From NCBI GenBank assembly GCA_036390755.1, contig DASWBH010000147.1:1-5037 (forward strand): a stretch of 5,037 bases of DNA, given 5' to 3'. The notes below the pieces were generated by a model. The model worked only from the letters and a program-made list of their open reading frames with translations. It searched no databases and was not told the origin of the DNA. The DNA comes from DASVHS01 sp036390755 (GTDB taxonomy: Bacteria > Acidobacteriota > Thermoanaerobaculia > Gp7-AA8). This document shows, in pieces, positions 1-5,037 of this stretch. Position numbers and translations under genes: made by a program. Position 1 is the first letter of the stretch; each line of letters opens with the position of its first letter.

Positions 1-434
1 CGCGTGGCCTGGTACGTTCGAAAATCGAGCTTGACGTCGCCGAATGAGACTTCGTCGGCGGCTTTCTTCCGCTGCGCGCGGCGCATCACGGCTTCGACGC
101 GCGCGATCAGCTCGACGAAACTGAAGGGCTTGGTCACGTAATCGTCCGCGCCGAGCTGCAGGCCGACGATCTTGTCGATCTCCTGCCCGCGCGCGGTGAG
201 CATGATGATCGGCGTGTTGTTGCCGCGCTCCCGAAGCTCGCGGCAGACATCGAGGCCGCTCTTCTTCGGCAGCATGACGTCGAGAATGATGATGTCGTAG
301 CGGCCGCGCGACGCCATGCGCATGCCCTGCTCGCCGTCGTTGGCCATCTCGACCGCGTAGCGCTCGAATTCGAATCCGTCGCGCAGCGCCACCGTCATGG
401 CGGCATCGTCTTCGATGATCAGAATCGAGCTCAT
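1..434 (-). CDS. OmpR/PhoB-family response regulator, C-terminus cut off by window edge
   Basis: This is the cytoplasmic output protein of a two-component system: it accepts a phosphate from the partner kinase and should then bind DNA. I translated 144 residues from the ATG at 434-432. Residues 1-118 form a receiver domain with the acidic pair D9/D10 (after SSILIIE), phospho-acceptor D52 (IIILDVMLP), the switch threonine T80 (IIMLTAR) and K102 in DDYVTKPF. A linker of about eight residues (RRAQRKKA) follows. At about residue 127 the sequence EVSFGDVKLDF matches the first strands of the OmpR-type winged-helix domain, so roughly 85-90 residues lie outside the window. The ATG overlaps the kinase stop in an ATGA, which implies translational coupling; the nearest purine-rich stretch (AAGGA) is rather far upstream at about 14 nt. 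The family is near certain; the regulon is unknown. The divergent exporter is an obvious but unproven target. Confidence 0.95.
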   Translation of the reverse strand, partial: MSSILIIEDDAAMTVALRDGFEFERYAVEMANDGEQGMRMASRGRYDIIILDVMLPKKSGLDVCRELRERGNNTPIIMLTARGQEIDKIVGLQLGADDYVTKPFSFVELIARVEAVMRRAQRKKAADEVSFGDVKLDFRTYQAT

Positions 435-2029
435 GCCGTTGCCGGAGATCCTTCGGCGCCCTCGTGCGCATCGAGCATTGCCTGTTTCGCCTCGAGAATC
501 GGCAGGACCATCGTGAACGTGCTCCCCTCCCCGGGGCGGCTGCTGACTTCGACGCGTCCGCCGTGCGCCTCCACGACGTGCCGGACGATGGAGAGTCCGA
601 GGCCGCTGCCGCGGACGTCGTGAACGAGGACGTCGCCGGCCCGGTAGAACTTCTCGAAGATCTTCTTCTGCTCCGCCGCCGCGATGCCGATCCCATGATC
701 GCGGACGGCAATGGCCACGCTGAACGGCGACGCGGTGATCTCGACGTCGATCTCCTTTCGGTCGCGCGAGTACTTGACGGCGTTGTCGAGAAGATTCAGC
801 AGCGCCTGCGCGATCGCGTCGCGGTCGACGGAGATGAGCGGCACCGCCGTCGCCGTGGCGATGAAATTGACGGTGATGCCGCTGTCGCGCAGCGGAACGA
901 GGAAGCCGGAGGTCGTCTGCGCGACGAGATCGACGATGTCGGTCGGACAGAACTGGTACGTCTTGTCCGACGATTCGATCCGCGAGAAGTCGAGGATGTT
1001 GTTGATCAGCTGCGTCAGGCGGCGGCTCTCCGCCTCGATGTACTCGCCGTACTCGACGATCTTGTCCTGCCTCGTGACTCGGCCCAGGCGCATGTATTCA
1101 CCGAATACGCGGATCGAGGCCAGCGGGGTGCGCAGCTCGTGCGAGACGTTCGAGACGAAGTCGCTCTTCATCTGCGACAGCTTGAGCTGACGCGCCGCGG
1201 CCTGGACGGCCAGCGCGATGGCGCCGAGGAGCATGAGAAAGACGGCGCCGGTCCAGAGGACATTGGCGCGGAAGTTCGTGGCCGCGATCTGCTCGGGCGT
1301 CGCGAAGTTGTCGCGCACGCCGGCGCGCCAGCTCGTGAAGACGAAGCCCAGCGGCTGCGTGATGAAGCCTTTGTCGGCCGGGAACTGCCGGCCGATGCGG
1401 AAAAGCATGTCGTTGCCGTGATAGCGGCGGCGCAGCGCGGCGGCTCCGACGTCCACCATCGATGCGCGGGCGAGGTCCTCGTCGAGAACGACGCCGACCA
1501 CGCCGATCACGCGCAGGCCCTCATCGAGCACCGGCCGCATGACGATGCGGTTCGCCGGATCGCGCTCGTCGACGTGCAGCGCCGGCTGGGCCATGATCCG
1601 TTGCATCGTGTGGGCGACGTGCCACGACACTGTCGCAAGCTTGACCGCCTCGACTTCTTCCTCCGACGACGGAGTCTTCTCGCTGCCATCAGGATCGAAG
1701 AACGCCCACTCCGCGCGGCTGTCGTCGTAGTGAATGGCGAAGAACGTCCGCGCGCCTGGCACGTGCGCCGCCCGGATCCGGCTCGCCAGCGCCTCCACAT
1801 CCGTCAACGCCTCGGACGGAATCGTGAGCGCCTGCTCGCTCGCCATGCGGTAGTTGCTCTCGATGTCGTGCGTGACCTCTTCGAGCGAGTTGCGCAGCCA
1901 GTTCTGCTCCGCGAGCGCGGTGGTGCGCTGGAGCGATCGCAGAAAGCGGTACTGCATCACCGTCAGGGCGCCGAGGGGGACGATGACCAGGACGACCAGC
2001 CAGAGGATGGATCGACGGAGGCGGTTCAT
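431..2029 (-). CDS. Membrane-bound sensor histidine kinase (HisKA + HATPase_c)
   Basis: This is a sensor kinase that should autophosphorylate and pass phosphate to the regulator encoded directly downstream. With the start at 2029 it has 532 residues. MNRLRR is followed by transmembrane segment 1 (about 8-28), an extracytoplasmic region of about 225 residues, transmembrane segment 2 (about 257-278), then HisKA with H297 in FVSNVSHELRTPLASI. The ATPase domain shows the N box (LLDNAVKYS, N416), G1 box (DHGIGI, D444), F box (KIFEKFYR, 456-463) and G2 box (GSGLGLS, 474-480), so it looks catalytically intact. The sensor region is not one I can name; GLRVIGVVGVVLDEDLA near 172-187 would suit a Cache/PAS-like fold. 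A start at 2089 adds 20 residues, but these are encoded by the heptamer hairpin (including FILHPSSF), so I prefer 2029, where the usual short basic tail precedes the membrane helix. No clear ribosome binding site precedes 2029, so the start is the least certain part. Confidence 0.93.
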   Translation of the reverse strand: MNRLRRSILWLVVLVIVPLGALTVMQYRFLRSLQRTTALAEQNWLRNSLEEVTHDIESNYRMASEQALTIPSEALTDVEALASRIRAAHVPGARTFFAIHYDDSRAEWAFFDPDGSEKTPSSEEEVEAVKLATVSWHVAHTMQRIMAQPALHVDERDPANRIVMRPVLDEGLRVIGVVGVVLDEDLARASMVDVGAAALRRRYHGNDMLFRIGRQFPADKGFITQPLGFVFTSWRAGVRDNFATPEQIAATNFRANVLWTGAVFLMLLGAIALAVQAAARQLKLSQMKSDFVSNVSHELRTPLASIRVFGEYMRLGRVTRQDKIVEYGEYIEAESRRLTQLINNILDFSRIESSDKTYQFCPTDIVDLVAQTTSGFLVPLRDSGITVNFIATATAVPLISVDRDAIAQALLNLLDNAVKYSRDRKEIDVEITASPFSVAIAVRDHGIGIAAAEQKKIFEKFYRAGDVLVHDVRGSGLGLSIVRHVVEAHGGRVEVSSRPGEGSTFTMVLPILEAKQAMLDAHEGAEGSPATA

Positions 2030-2031
2030 AC

Positions 2032-2109
2032 CGAAGGATGAAGGATGAAGGATGAAGGATGAAGGGCGACCGGTGGATTCATCCTTCATCCTTCATCCTT
2101 CATCCTTTG
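2032..2109. repeat. Inverted array of GAAGGAT heptamers forming a long hairpin
   Basis: Four tandem copies of GAAGGAT (2033-2060) plus GAAGG face an array of ATCCTTC copies (2081-2101, then ATCCTTT at 2102-2108). Positions 2034-2063 pair without mismatch with 2078-2107, giving a 30-bp stem and a 14-nt loop (2064-2077) that contains the palindrome ACCGGT. One G-T pair and one C-G pair extend the base. The structure lies just upstream of the kinase start and inside the divergent gap. Heptanucleotide tandem repeats of this general kind (STRRs) are known from cyanobacteria, but I cannot assign this one to a named family. No T-run follows either arm, so it is not a standard intrinsic terminator. 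Confidence 0.95.
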
Positions 2110-2128
2110 AAGATCGCGTGACGATCTT
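2110..2128. promoter_or_regulatory. 7-bp inverted repeat, candidate operator
   Basis: AAGATCG (2110-2116) and CGATCTT (2122-2128) are exact reverse complements separated by the 5 nt CGTGA. The dyad begins right after the heptamer hairpin and lies in the divergent gap. Its size suits a dimeric DNA-binding protein, but no known operator consensus was recognised. It is too short and lacks the T-tract needed for a terminator. The function is inferred only. Confidence 0.35.
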
Positions 2129-2139
2129 GGCACAACGGC
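2117..2139 (+). promoter_or_regulatory. Copy 1 of a duplicated motif CGTGAC-N9-ACAACGGC
   Basis: CGTGAC at 2117-2122 and ACAACGGC at 2132-2139 recur together with nearly the same spacing at 2178-2199. Fourteen matching positions in the same orientation, inside a short divergent promoter region, suggest a repeated binding site for a regulator, possibly the adjacent OmpR-type protein. That assignment is inference. The first half overlaps the AAGATCG dyad. Confidence 0.35.
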
Positions 2140-2167
2140 GCAACACGGGCCGCCTCCGTAACTTCAG

Positions 2168-2195
2168 ATCATGGCTTCGTGACCGTTTGTAACAA
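2168..2195 (-). promoter_or_regulatory. Weak candidate promoter for the kinase-regulator operon
   Basis: Read on the minus strand, TTGTTA (2195-2190, 4 of 6 matches to the sigma-70 -35 box) is followed after 16 nt by CATGAT (2173-2168, 4 of 6 matches to the -10 box). Transcription from here would run through the heptamer hairpin before reaching the kinase, giving a structured leader. The match is modest and could be chance. Confidence 0.25.
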
Positions 2196-2205
2196 CGGCT
2201 AGAAT
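2177..2205 (+). promoter_or_regulatory. Candidate promoter for the exporter operon (TAGAAT -10 box)
   Basis: TAGAAT at 2200-2205 matches the sigma-70 -10 consensus at 5 of 6 positions. The hexamer 17 nt upstream (TCGTGA, 2177-2182) is a poor -35 box with about 3 matches, which would fit a promoter needing an activator. A start near 2212 would leave only about 11 nt before the adaptor ATG at 2223, and no Shine-Dalgarno sequence is seen there. Confidence 0.35.
2178..2199 (+). promoter_or_regulatory. Copy 2 of the duplicated motif CGTGAC-N8-ACAACGGC
   Basis: CGTGAC at 2178-2183 and ACAACGGC at 2192-2199 repeat copy 1, about 60 bp away. This copy also contains the interrupted palindrome CCGTT-N6-AACGG (2183-2198). 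It sits directly upstream of the candidate TAGAAT box for the exporter operon and overlaps a candidate minus-strand -35 box. A protein bound here could therefore touch both promoters. No binding consensus was recognised. Confidence 0.35.
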
Positions 2206-2222
2206 GCGCCGACCGGTCTGCA

Positions 2223-3440
2223 ATGGCCATCGACAAGGCGAGTCTCGACAGTCTGCGCATCGATCGCGGTGCGGCGGAAACGCGCGAGCGGAAACCATGG
2301 CTGCTCGCCGCCGTTGCCGCGGCGCTCGTCGTTGTCGCGATCATCACCTGGCTCATCGCACGTCCGGCGCGGGCCAGCGTCCACGTCGCGCCCGCGCGCG
2401 CGGAGCGCAGCGGGTCGCAGTCGACCGTACTCAACGCGACCGGATACGTCACGGCCCGGCGCGAGGCAACGGTCTCGTCGAAGTTCACTGGTCGCGTCGT
2501 GGATGTGTACGTCGAAGAGGGCATGCAGGTTTGGACCGGACAGGTTCTGGCGCGGCTCGACTCCGCCTCTCCCGACCGCGCCCTGAGGCTGTCACAGGCC
2601 GAAGCGGCCGCCGCCGCGAGCGCGCTCGAGGAAACAAAAGTCAGGATTCATCAGGCTCAGCTCGACATGGATCGCGCGACCAGCCTGCAGTCGCAGCAGA
2701 TCCAGAGCACAGCGGACCTCGACCACGCACGCGCCGAGCTCAACGCCTTGCAGGCGCGGCTCGCGGCACAACGGGACCAGCTCGCGGTGTCGCAACGCCA
2801 GGTTCAACTGCGCCAGCAGGACGTCGACGACAACGTGATCCGCGCGCCGTTCGCCGGCATCGTCGTGTCGAAGAACGCGCAGCCGGGAGAAATGATCTCG
2901 CCGAACTCCGCCGGCGGCGGGTTCACGCGCACGGGAATCTGCACGATCGTCGACATGGAGTCGCTCGAGATCGAGGTCGACGTCAACGAGGCCTACATCA
3001 ATCGTGTGCGGCCGAACCAGAAGGTCGAGGCGACCCTCGACGCGTATCCCGACTGGCACATCCCCGCGCACGTGATCACCGTGATTCCGACAGCCGACAG
3101 GCAGAAGGCGACGGTGAAGGTGCGCATCGGATTCGACGTGAAGGACCCGCGGATTCTGCCCGACATGGGAGTGAAGGTCGCCTTCATCGACAGCCCGGCC
3201 GCGCAACAGCAGCAGACGATCGTCGTACCGAAGACGGCCGTGCGCCGCAACGGCGAGCAGGACGTCGTCTTCGTCGTGACCGGCGACGACCGCGTCGAGC
3301 GGCGCGCCGTCAAGGTCGCCGGGAGCGAAGGCGACAGCGCGCGGCTGCTCTCGGGCGTGAACGACGGCGAGCGGGTGGTGGTGGAGGGGGCGGCGGAGTT
3401 GAAGGATGGGGACAAGGTGAAGGTAACCGGTAACCGGTAA
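2223..3440 (+). CDS. HlyD/MacA-family periplasmic adaptor (membrane fusion protein)
   Basis: This is the periplasmic adaptor of an export pump, linking the inner-membrane transporter to an outer-membrane channel. It has 405 residues. A 25-residue cytoplasmic tail (with SLRIDR) precedes one membrane anchor at about 26-47; there is no lipobox. The first biotinyl-lipoyl half is at about 73-113 (GYVTARREATVSSKFTGRV, then GMQVWTGQVLARLD). An alpha-helical hairpin spans about 122-203 and is rich in A, Q, L and R. The second lipoyl half is VIRAPFAGIVVSKNAQPGE (205-223). A beta-barrel follows at about 247-323, then a membrane-proximal domain at about 341-402 (VVPKTAVRRNG, DGERVVVEGA). A short glutamine run sits at 328-331. 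The length is normal for the family. The only in-frame ATG near the anchor is at 2223, and no ribosome binding site precedes it. The last five residues (VTGNR) and the stop are encoded by a GGTAACC repeat. The following ATPase and permease suggest a MacA-type rather than RND-pump role. Confidence 0.93.
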   Translation: MAIDKASLDSLRIDRGAAETRERKPWLLAAVAAALVVVAIITWLIARPARASVHVAPARAERSGSQSTVLNATGYVTARREATVSSKFTGRVVDVYVEEGMQVWTGQVLARLDSASPDRALRLSQAEAAAAASALEETKVRIHQAQLDMDRATSLQSQQIQSTADLDHARAELNALQARLAAQRDQLAVSQRQVQLRQQDVDDNVIRAPFAGIVVSKNAQPGEMISPNSAGGGFTRTGICTIVDMESLEIEVDVNEAYINRVRPNQKVEATLDAYPDWHIPAHVITVIPTADRQKATVKVRIGFDVKDPRILPDMGVKVAFIDSPAAQQQQTIVVPKTAVRRNGEQDVVFVVTGDDRVERRAVKVAGSEGDSARLLSGVNDGERVVVEGAAELKDGDKVKVTGNR

Positions 3441-3442
3441 CC
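3422..3442 (+). repeat. Three tandem GGTAACC heptamers across the adaptor stop codon
   Basis: GGTAACC occurs exactly three times, at 3422-3428, 3429-3435 and 3436-3442. The adaptor TAA (3438-3440) lies in the third copy. Because the unit is 7 nt long, the three TAA triplets (3424, 3431 and 3438) fall in three different frames, so the array stops every forward frame. It is the second heptamer repeat in this window, with a sequence different from the GAAGGAT hairpin. Confidence 0.95.
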
Positions 3443-3447
3443 GATGC

Positions 3448-3453
3448 GAGGAG
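3448..3453 (+). promoter_or_regulatory. Ribosome binding site deciding the ATPase start at 3459
   Basis: GAGGAG lies 5 nt before the ATG at 3459. The competing ATG at 3444 has only the GGTAACC repeat upstream of it and would place this purine-rich site inside the coding region. The site therefore favours 3459. Confidence 0.75.
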
Positions 3454-3458
3454 AAGCA

Positions 3459-4148
3459 ATGACGGAACCACTAGTCCAGATGCGCGGCGTCGAGAAGATC
3501 TTCAAGCGCGGTGGCGAAGACGTCCACGTGCTGCACGCGCTCGATCTCGAGATTCCGCGGGGCGACTTCCTCGCGCTCATGGGACCTTCCGGATCGGGCA
3601 AGAGCACGCTGCTGAACCTCCTCGCGGGGCTCGATCGGCCGACCGGAGGATCGATCGTCGTCGATGGTCAACGGATTGACCAGATGTCGAGCCGGGCGCT
3701 CGCCCGCTGGCGCGCGCGCCACGTCGGTTTCGTGTTCCAGTTCTACAACCTGCTGCCGGTGCTGTCGGCGGAGCGGAACATCGAATTGCCGCTGCTGCTG
3801 ACTTCCCTCTCGCGCGCCGAGCGAAAGCGCCACGTCGCGACGACGCTGGAGATCGTCGGTCTCGAACATCGCGCCAGCCATACGCCGCGCACGCTCTCCG
3901 GCGGCGAGCAGCAGCGCGTCGGCATCGCCCGCGCGATCGTCAACGACCCCACGCTCGTTCTCGCCGACGAGCCGACCGGCGACCTCGATCGCAAGACGGG
4001 CGACGGCATCCTTGATCTTCTGCAGGCGCTCAACCGCGAGCACGGCAAGACGGTCGTGATGGTCACGCACGATCCGCACGCGGCGTCACGCGCGTCCCGC
4101 ACGCTTTATCTGCTCGACGGACAGGTCTCGGGGGAGATGGCCGCGTGA
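3459..4148 (+). CDS. ABC transporter ATP-binding protein, MacB/LolD class
   Basis: This is the cytoplasmic ATPase that powers the adjacent permease. It has 229 residues, the usual size for a stand-alone LolD-class subunit. All catalytic motifs are present: Walker A GPSGSGKST (42-50), Q-loop FVFQFYNLLP with Q94, signature LSGGEQQRV (146-154), Walker B LVLADEP with E171, D-loop GDLD (174-177) and H-loop VTHD with H204. The FQFYNLLPVLSAERNIELPL stretch is typical of the MacB/LolD/FtsE group. Its stop at 4146-4148 overlaps the permease GTG. It follows the adaptor by 18 nt and is very probably co-transcribed with it. Unlike classical MacB, ATPase and permease are separate proteins here. Lipoprotein release (LolCDE-like) is less likely because an adaptor is encoded next to it. 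The substrate is unknown. A start at 3444 would add five residues (MRGEA). Confidence 0.95.
   Translation: MTEPLVQMRGVEKIFKRGGEDVHVLHALDLEIPRGDFLALMGPSGSGKSTLLNLLAGLDRPTGGSIVVDGQRIDQMSSRALARWRARHVGFVFQFYNLLPVLSAERNIELPLLLTSLSRAERKRHVATTLEIVGLEHRASHTPRTLSGGEQQRVGIARAIVNDPTLVLADEPTGDLDRKTGDGILDLLQALNREHGKTVVMVTHDPHAASRASRTLYLLDGQVSGEMAA
4131..4136 (+). promoter_or_regulatory. Ribosome binding site for the GTG-started permease
   Basis: GGGGAG lies 8 nt upstream of the GTG at 4145, inside the end of the ATPase gene. It supports GTG as the true start, together with the GTGA stop-start overlap. Confidence 0.6.
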
Positions 4149-5037
4149 AGTTCGCCGGGCTCCTGCTGTCGAACTTCAAGCGCCACAAGCTGCGCACGAC
4201 GCTGACGATCCTCTCGATCATCGTCGCGTTCATCCTGTTCGGCTATCTGGCCGCGATCCGCAAGGCCTTCCAGATGGGCATCAGCGTCGCCGGAGCCGAC
4301 CGTCTCATCACGCGGCACAAAGTCTCGATCATTCAACTGCTGCCGATCAGCTACAAGACGCAGATCGAGCAGATCCCCGGTGTCGCACTGGCGACGCACG
4401 CCACGTGGTTCGGTGGCATCTACAAGGATCCGAAGTCGTCGTTCTTTCCGCAACTGCCCGTAATCCCCGAAGAGTACATGTCGATGTATCCCGAGTTTCT
4501 GCTGCCGAAGGCGCAGTACGACACGTGGCTGGGCACGCGAACGGGCGCAATCGTCGGACGCACCACCGCGAAGCAATTCGGCTGGAAAGTCGGCGACAAG
4601 ATTCCAATCAACGCCACGATCTGGCGGCCGAAGAGCGGCGGCACGACGTGGACGTTCGACATCGTCGGCATCTACGACGGCAAGTTCAAAGAGACCGATA
4701 CGACGCAGCTCCTCTTCCGGTACGACTACTTCGACGAGAACCGCGTCTTCGGGCAGGGCCTCGTCGGCTGGTATCTGGTGAAGATCAAAGATCCGGCGCA
4801 CGCTGCGGACGTCGCGCGCGCGATCGATGAGCACTTCGCCAACTCGCCGTACGAAACAAAGACCGAAACGGAGAAGGCGTTCATCAAAGGATTCGCCGAC
4901 CAGATGGGCAACATCGGCAAGATCGTTACGACGATTCTGACCGCGGTGTTCTTCACGATTCTCCTCGTGGCCGGCAACACCATGGCCCAGGCGGTCCGCG
5001 AGCGCGTGGCCGAGCTCGGGGTGATGAAGGCGGTCGG
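4145..5037 (+). CDS. FtsX/MacB-type ABC transporter permease, C-terminus cut off by window edge
   Basis: This is the inner-membrane permease partner of the preceding ATPase. Reading from GTG at 4145 gives 297 uninterrupted codons to the window end. There is a short cytoplasmic start (MKFAGLLLSNFKRHKLRTT), transmembrane segment 1 at about 19-37 (ILSIIVAFILFGYLAA), a large extracytoplasmic domain at about 40-255, and transmembrane segment 2 at about 258-278. RERVAELGVMKAVG follows, matching the RxREIGxLKAxG-like loop of FtsX-domain permeases. TTAKQFGWKVGDKIPI (140-155) and FDIVGIYDG (171-179) are typical of the MacB-type periplasmic core domain. Two further transmembrane segments and about 80-110 residues are expected beyond the edge. 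Start evidence is the GTGA overlap, a Shine-Dalgarno-like GGGGAG, and no in-frame ATG before the first helix. MacB-type permeases work mechanically on periplasmic substrates with a MacA-like adaptor. The substrate here is unknown. Confidence 0.92.
   Translation, partial: MKFAGLLLSNFKRHKLRTTLTILSIIVAFILFGYLAAIRKAFQMGISVAGADRLITRHKVSIIQLLPISYKTQIEQIPGVALATHATWFGGIYKDPKSSFFPQLPVIPEEYMSMYPEFLLPKAQYDTWLGTRTGAIVGRTTAKQFGWKVGDKIPINATIWRPKSGGTTWTFDIVGIYDGKFKETDTTQLLFRYDYFDENRVFGQGLVGWYLVKIKDPAHAADVARAIDEHFANSPYETKTETEKAFIKGFADQMGNIGKIVTTILTAVFFTILLVAGNTMAQAVRERVAELGVMKAV

Noticed and set aside
464..2041. A 525-codon open frame on the plus strand opposite the kinase
   Set aside because: Its translation is rich in R, D, E and H with no domain or membrane segment. 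It is the usual antisense open frame over a GC-rich gene, and the kinase on the other strand has every expected motif.
2030..2089. The 20-residue N-terminal extension of the kinase (start at 2089)
   Set aside because: It is encoded almost entirely by the repeat arms and loop. The normal short basic tail plus membrane helix starts at 2029. It is kept only as an alternative because the repeat offers an accidental ribosome site.
2032..2109. The heptamer hairpin as an intrinsic terminator
   Set aside because: Neither arm is followed by a T-run, the stem is not GC-rich near the loop in the usual way, and it lies between divergent starts where no gene ends.
2032..2109. The heptamer array as a CRISPR or an IS end
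   Set aside because: The units are 7 nt with no spacers, and there are no cas genes, transposase or target-site duplication.
2204..3433. A 409-codon open frame overlapping the adaptor in another plus-strand frame
   Set aside because: Its product is mostly arginine, glycine and alanine with no family motif, while the 2223-3440 frame encodes a full HlyD-type adaptor.
3444..3458. ATPase start at the first ATG (3444)
   Set aside because: No ribosome site precedes it, and the clear GAGGAG lies between it and the ATG at 3459.
4106..4834. A 242-codon minus-strand open frame over the permease
   Set aside because: It is low-complexity, charged and motif-free, and lies opposite the well-supported permease frame that begins at GTG 4145.
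1..5037. tRNA, rRNA, riboswitch or attachment-site sequences
   Set aside because: I saw no cloverleaf-like segment, rRNA-like stretch, known aptamer core or integrase. Nearly all bases outside 2030-2222 are coding.

Overview
The window is GC-rich bacterial DNA, judged by eye, with codons strongly biased to G or C at third positions. It carries two divergent gene sets separated by a 193-bp regulatory gap. The separate adaptor / ATPase / FtsX-type permease layout and the overall style suggest an uncultured soil-type Gram-negative such as an Acidobacteriota member (Vicinamibacteria-like). That taxonomic guess is weak: no rRNA or marker gene is present.

Left half, minus strand (1-2029): a two-component system. 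A membrane-anchored sensor histidine kinase (431-2029) is followed, with a 4-nt ATGA overlap, by an OmpR/PhoB-type response regulator (434 down to 1). The window edge cuts the regulator just as its DNA-binding domain begins.

Middle (2030-2222): the divergent intergenic region. It holds a near-perfect 30-bp hairpin made of two opposed arrays of the heptamer GAAGGAT, then a 7-bp dyad (AAGATCG/CGATCTT), two similar copies of CGTGAC-N8/9-ACAACGGC about 60 bp apart, and weak candidate promoters facing both ways.

Right half, plus strand (2223-5037): an apparent operon for a MacAB-type tripartite exporter. It encodes an inner-membrane-anchored HlyD/MacA-family periplasmic adaptor (2223-3440), an ABC ATPase of the MacB/LolD class (3459-4148), and an FtsX/MacB-type permease (from 4145, GTG start, GTGA overlap with the ATPase) that is still open at the window end. 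The adaptor's stop codon lies inside a triple GGTAACC heptamer repeat.

Working model (inference): the kinase senses an envelope or extracytoplasmic signal, and the regulator may control the divergent exporter and its own operon from sites in the shared gap. The exported substrate cannot be told from the sequence, and no outer-membrane TolC-like partner is in the window. The protein families are all well known. The least-explained material is the heptamer hairpin and the other repeats in and next to the regulatory gap; I see no wholly new protein system.
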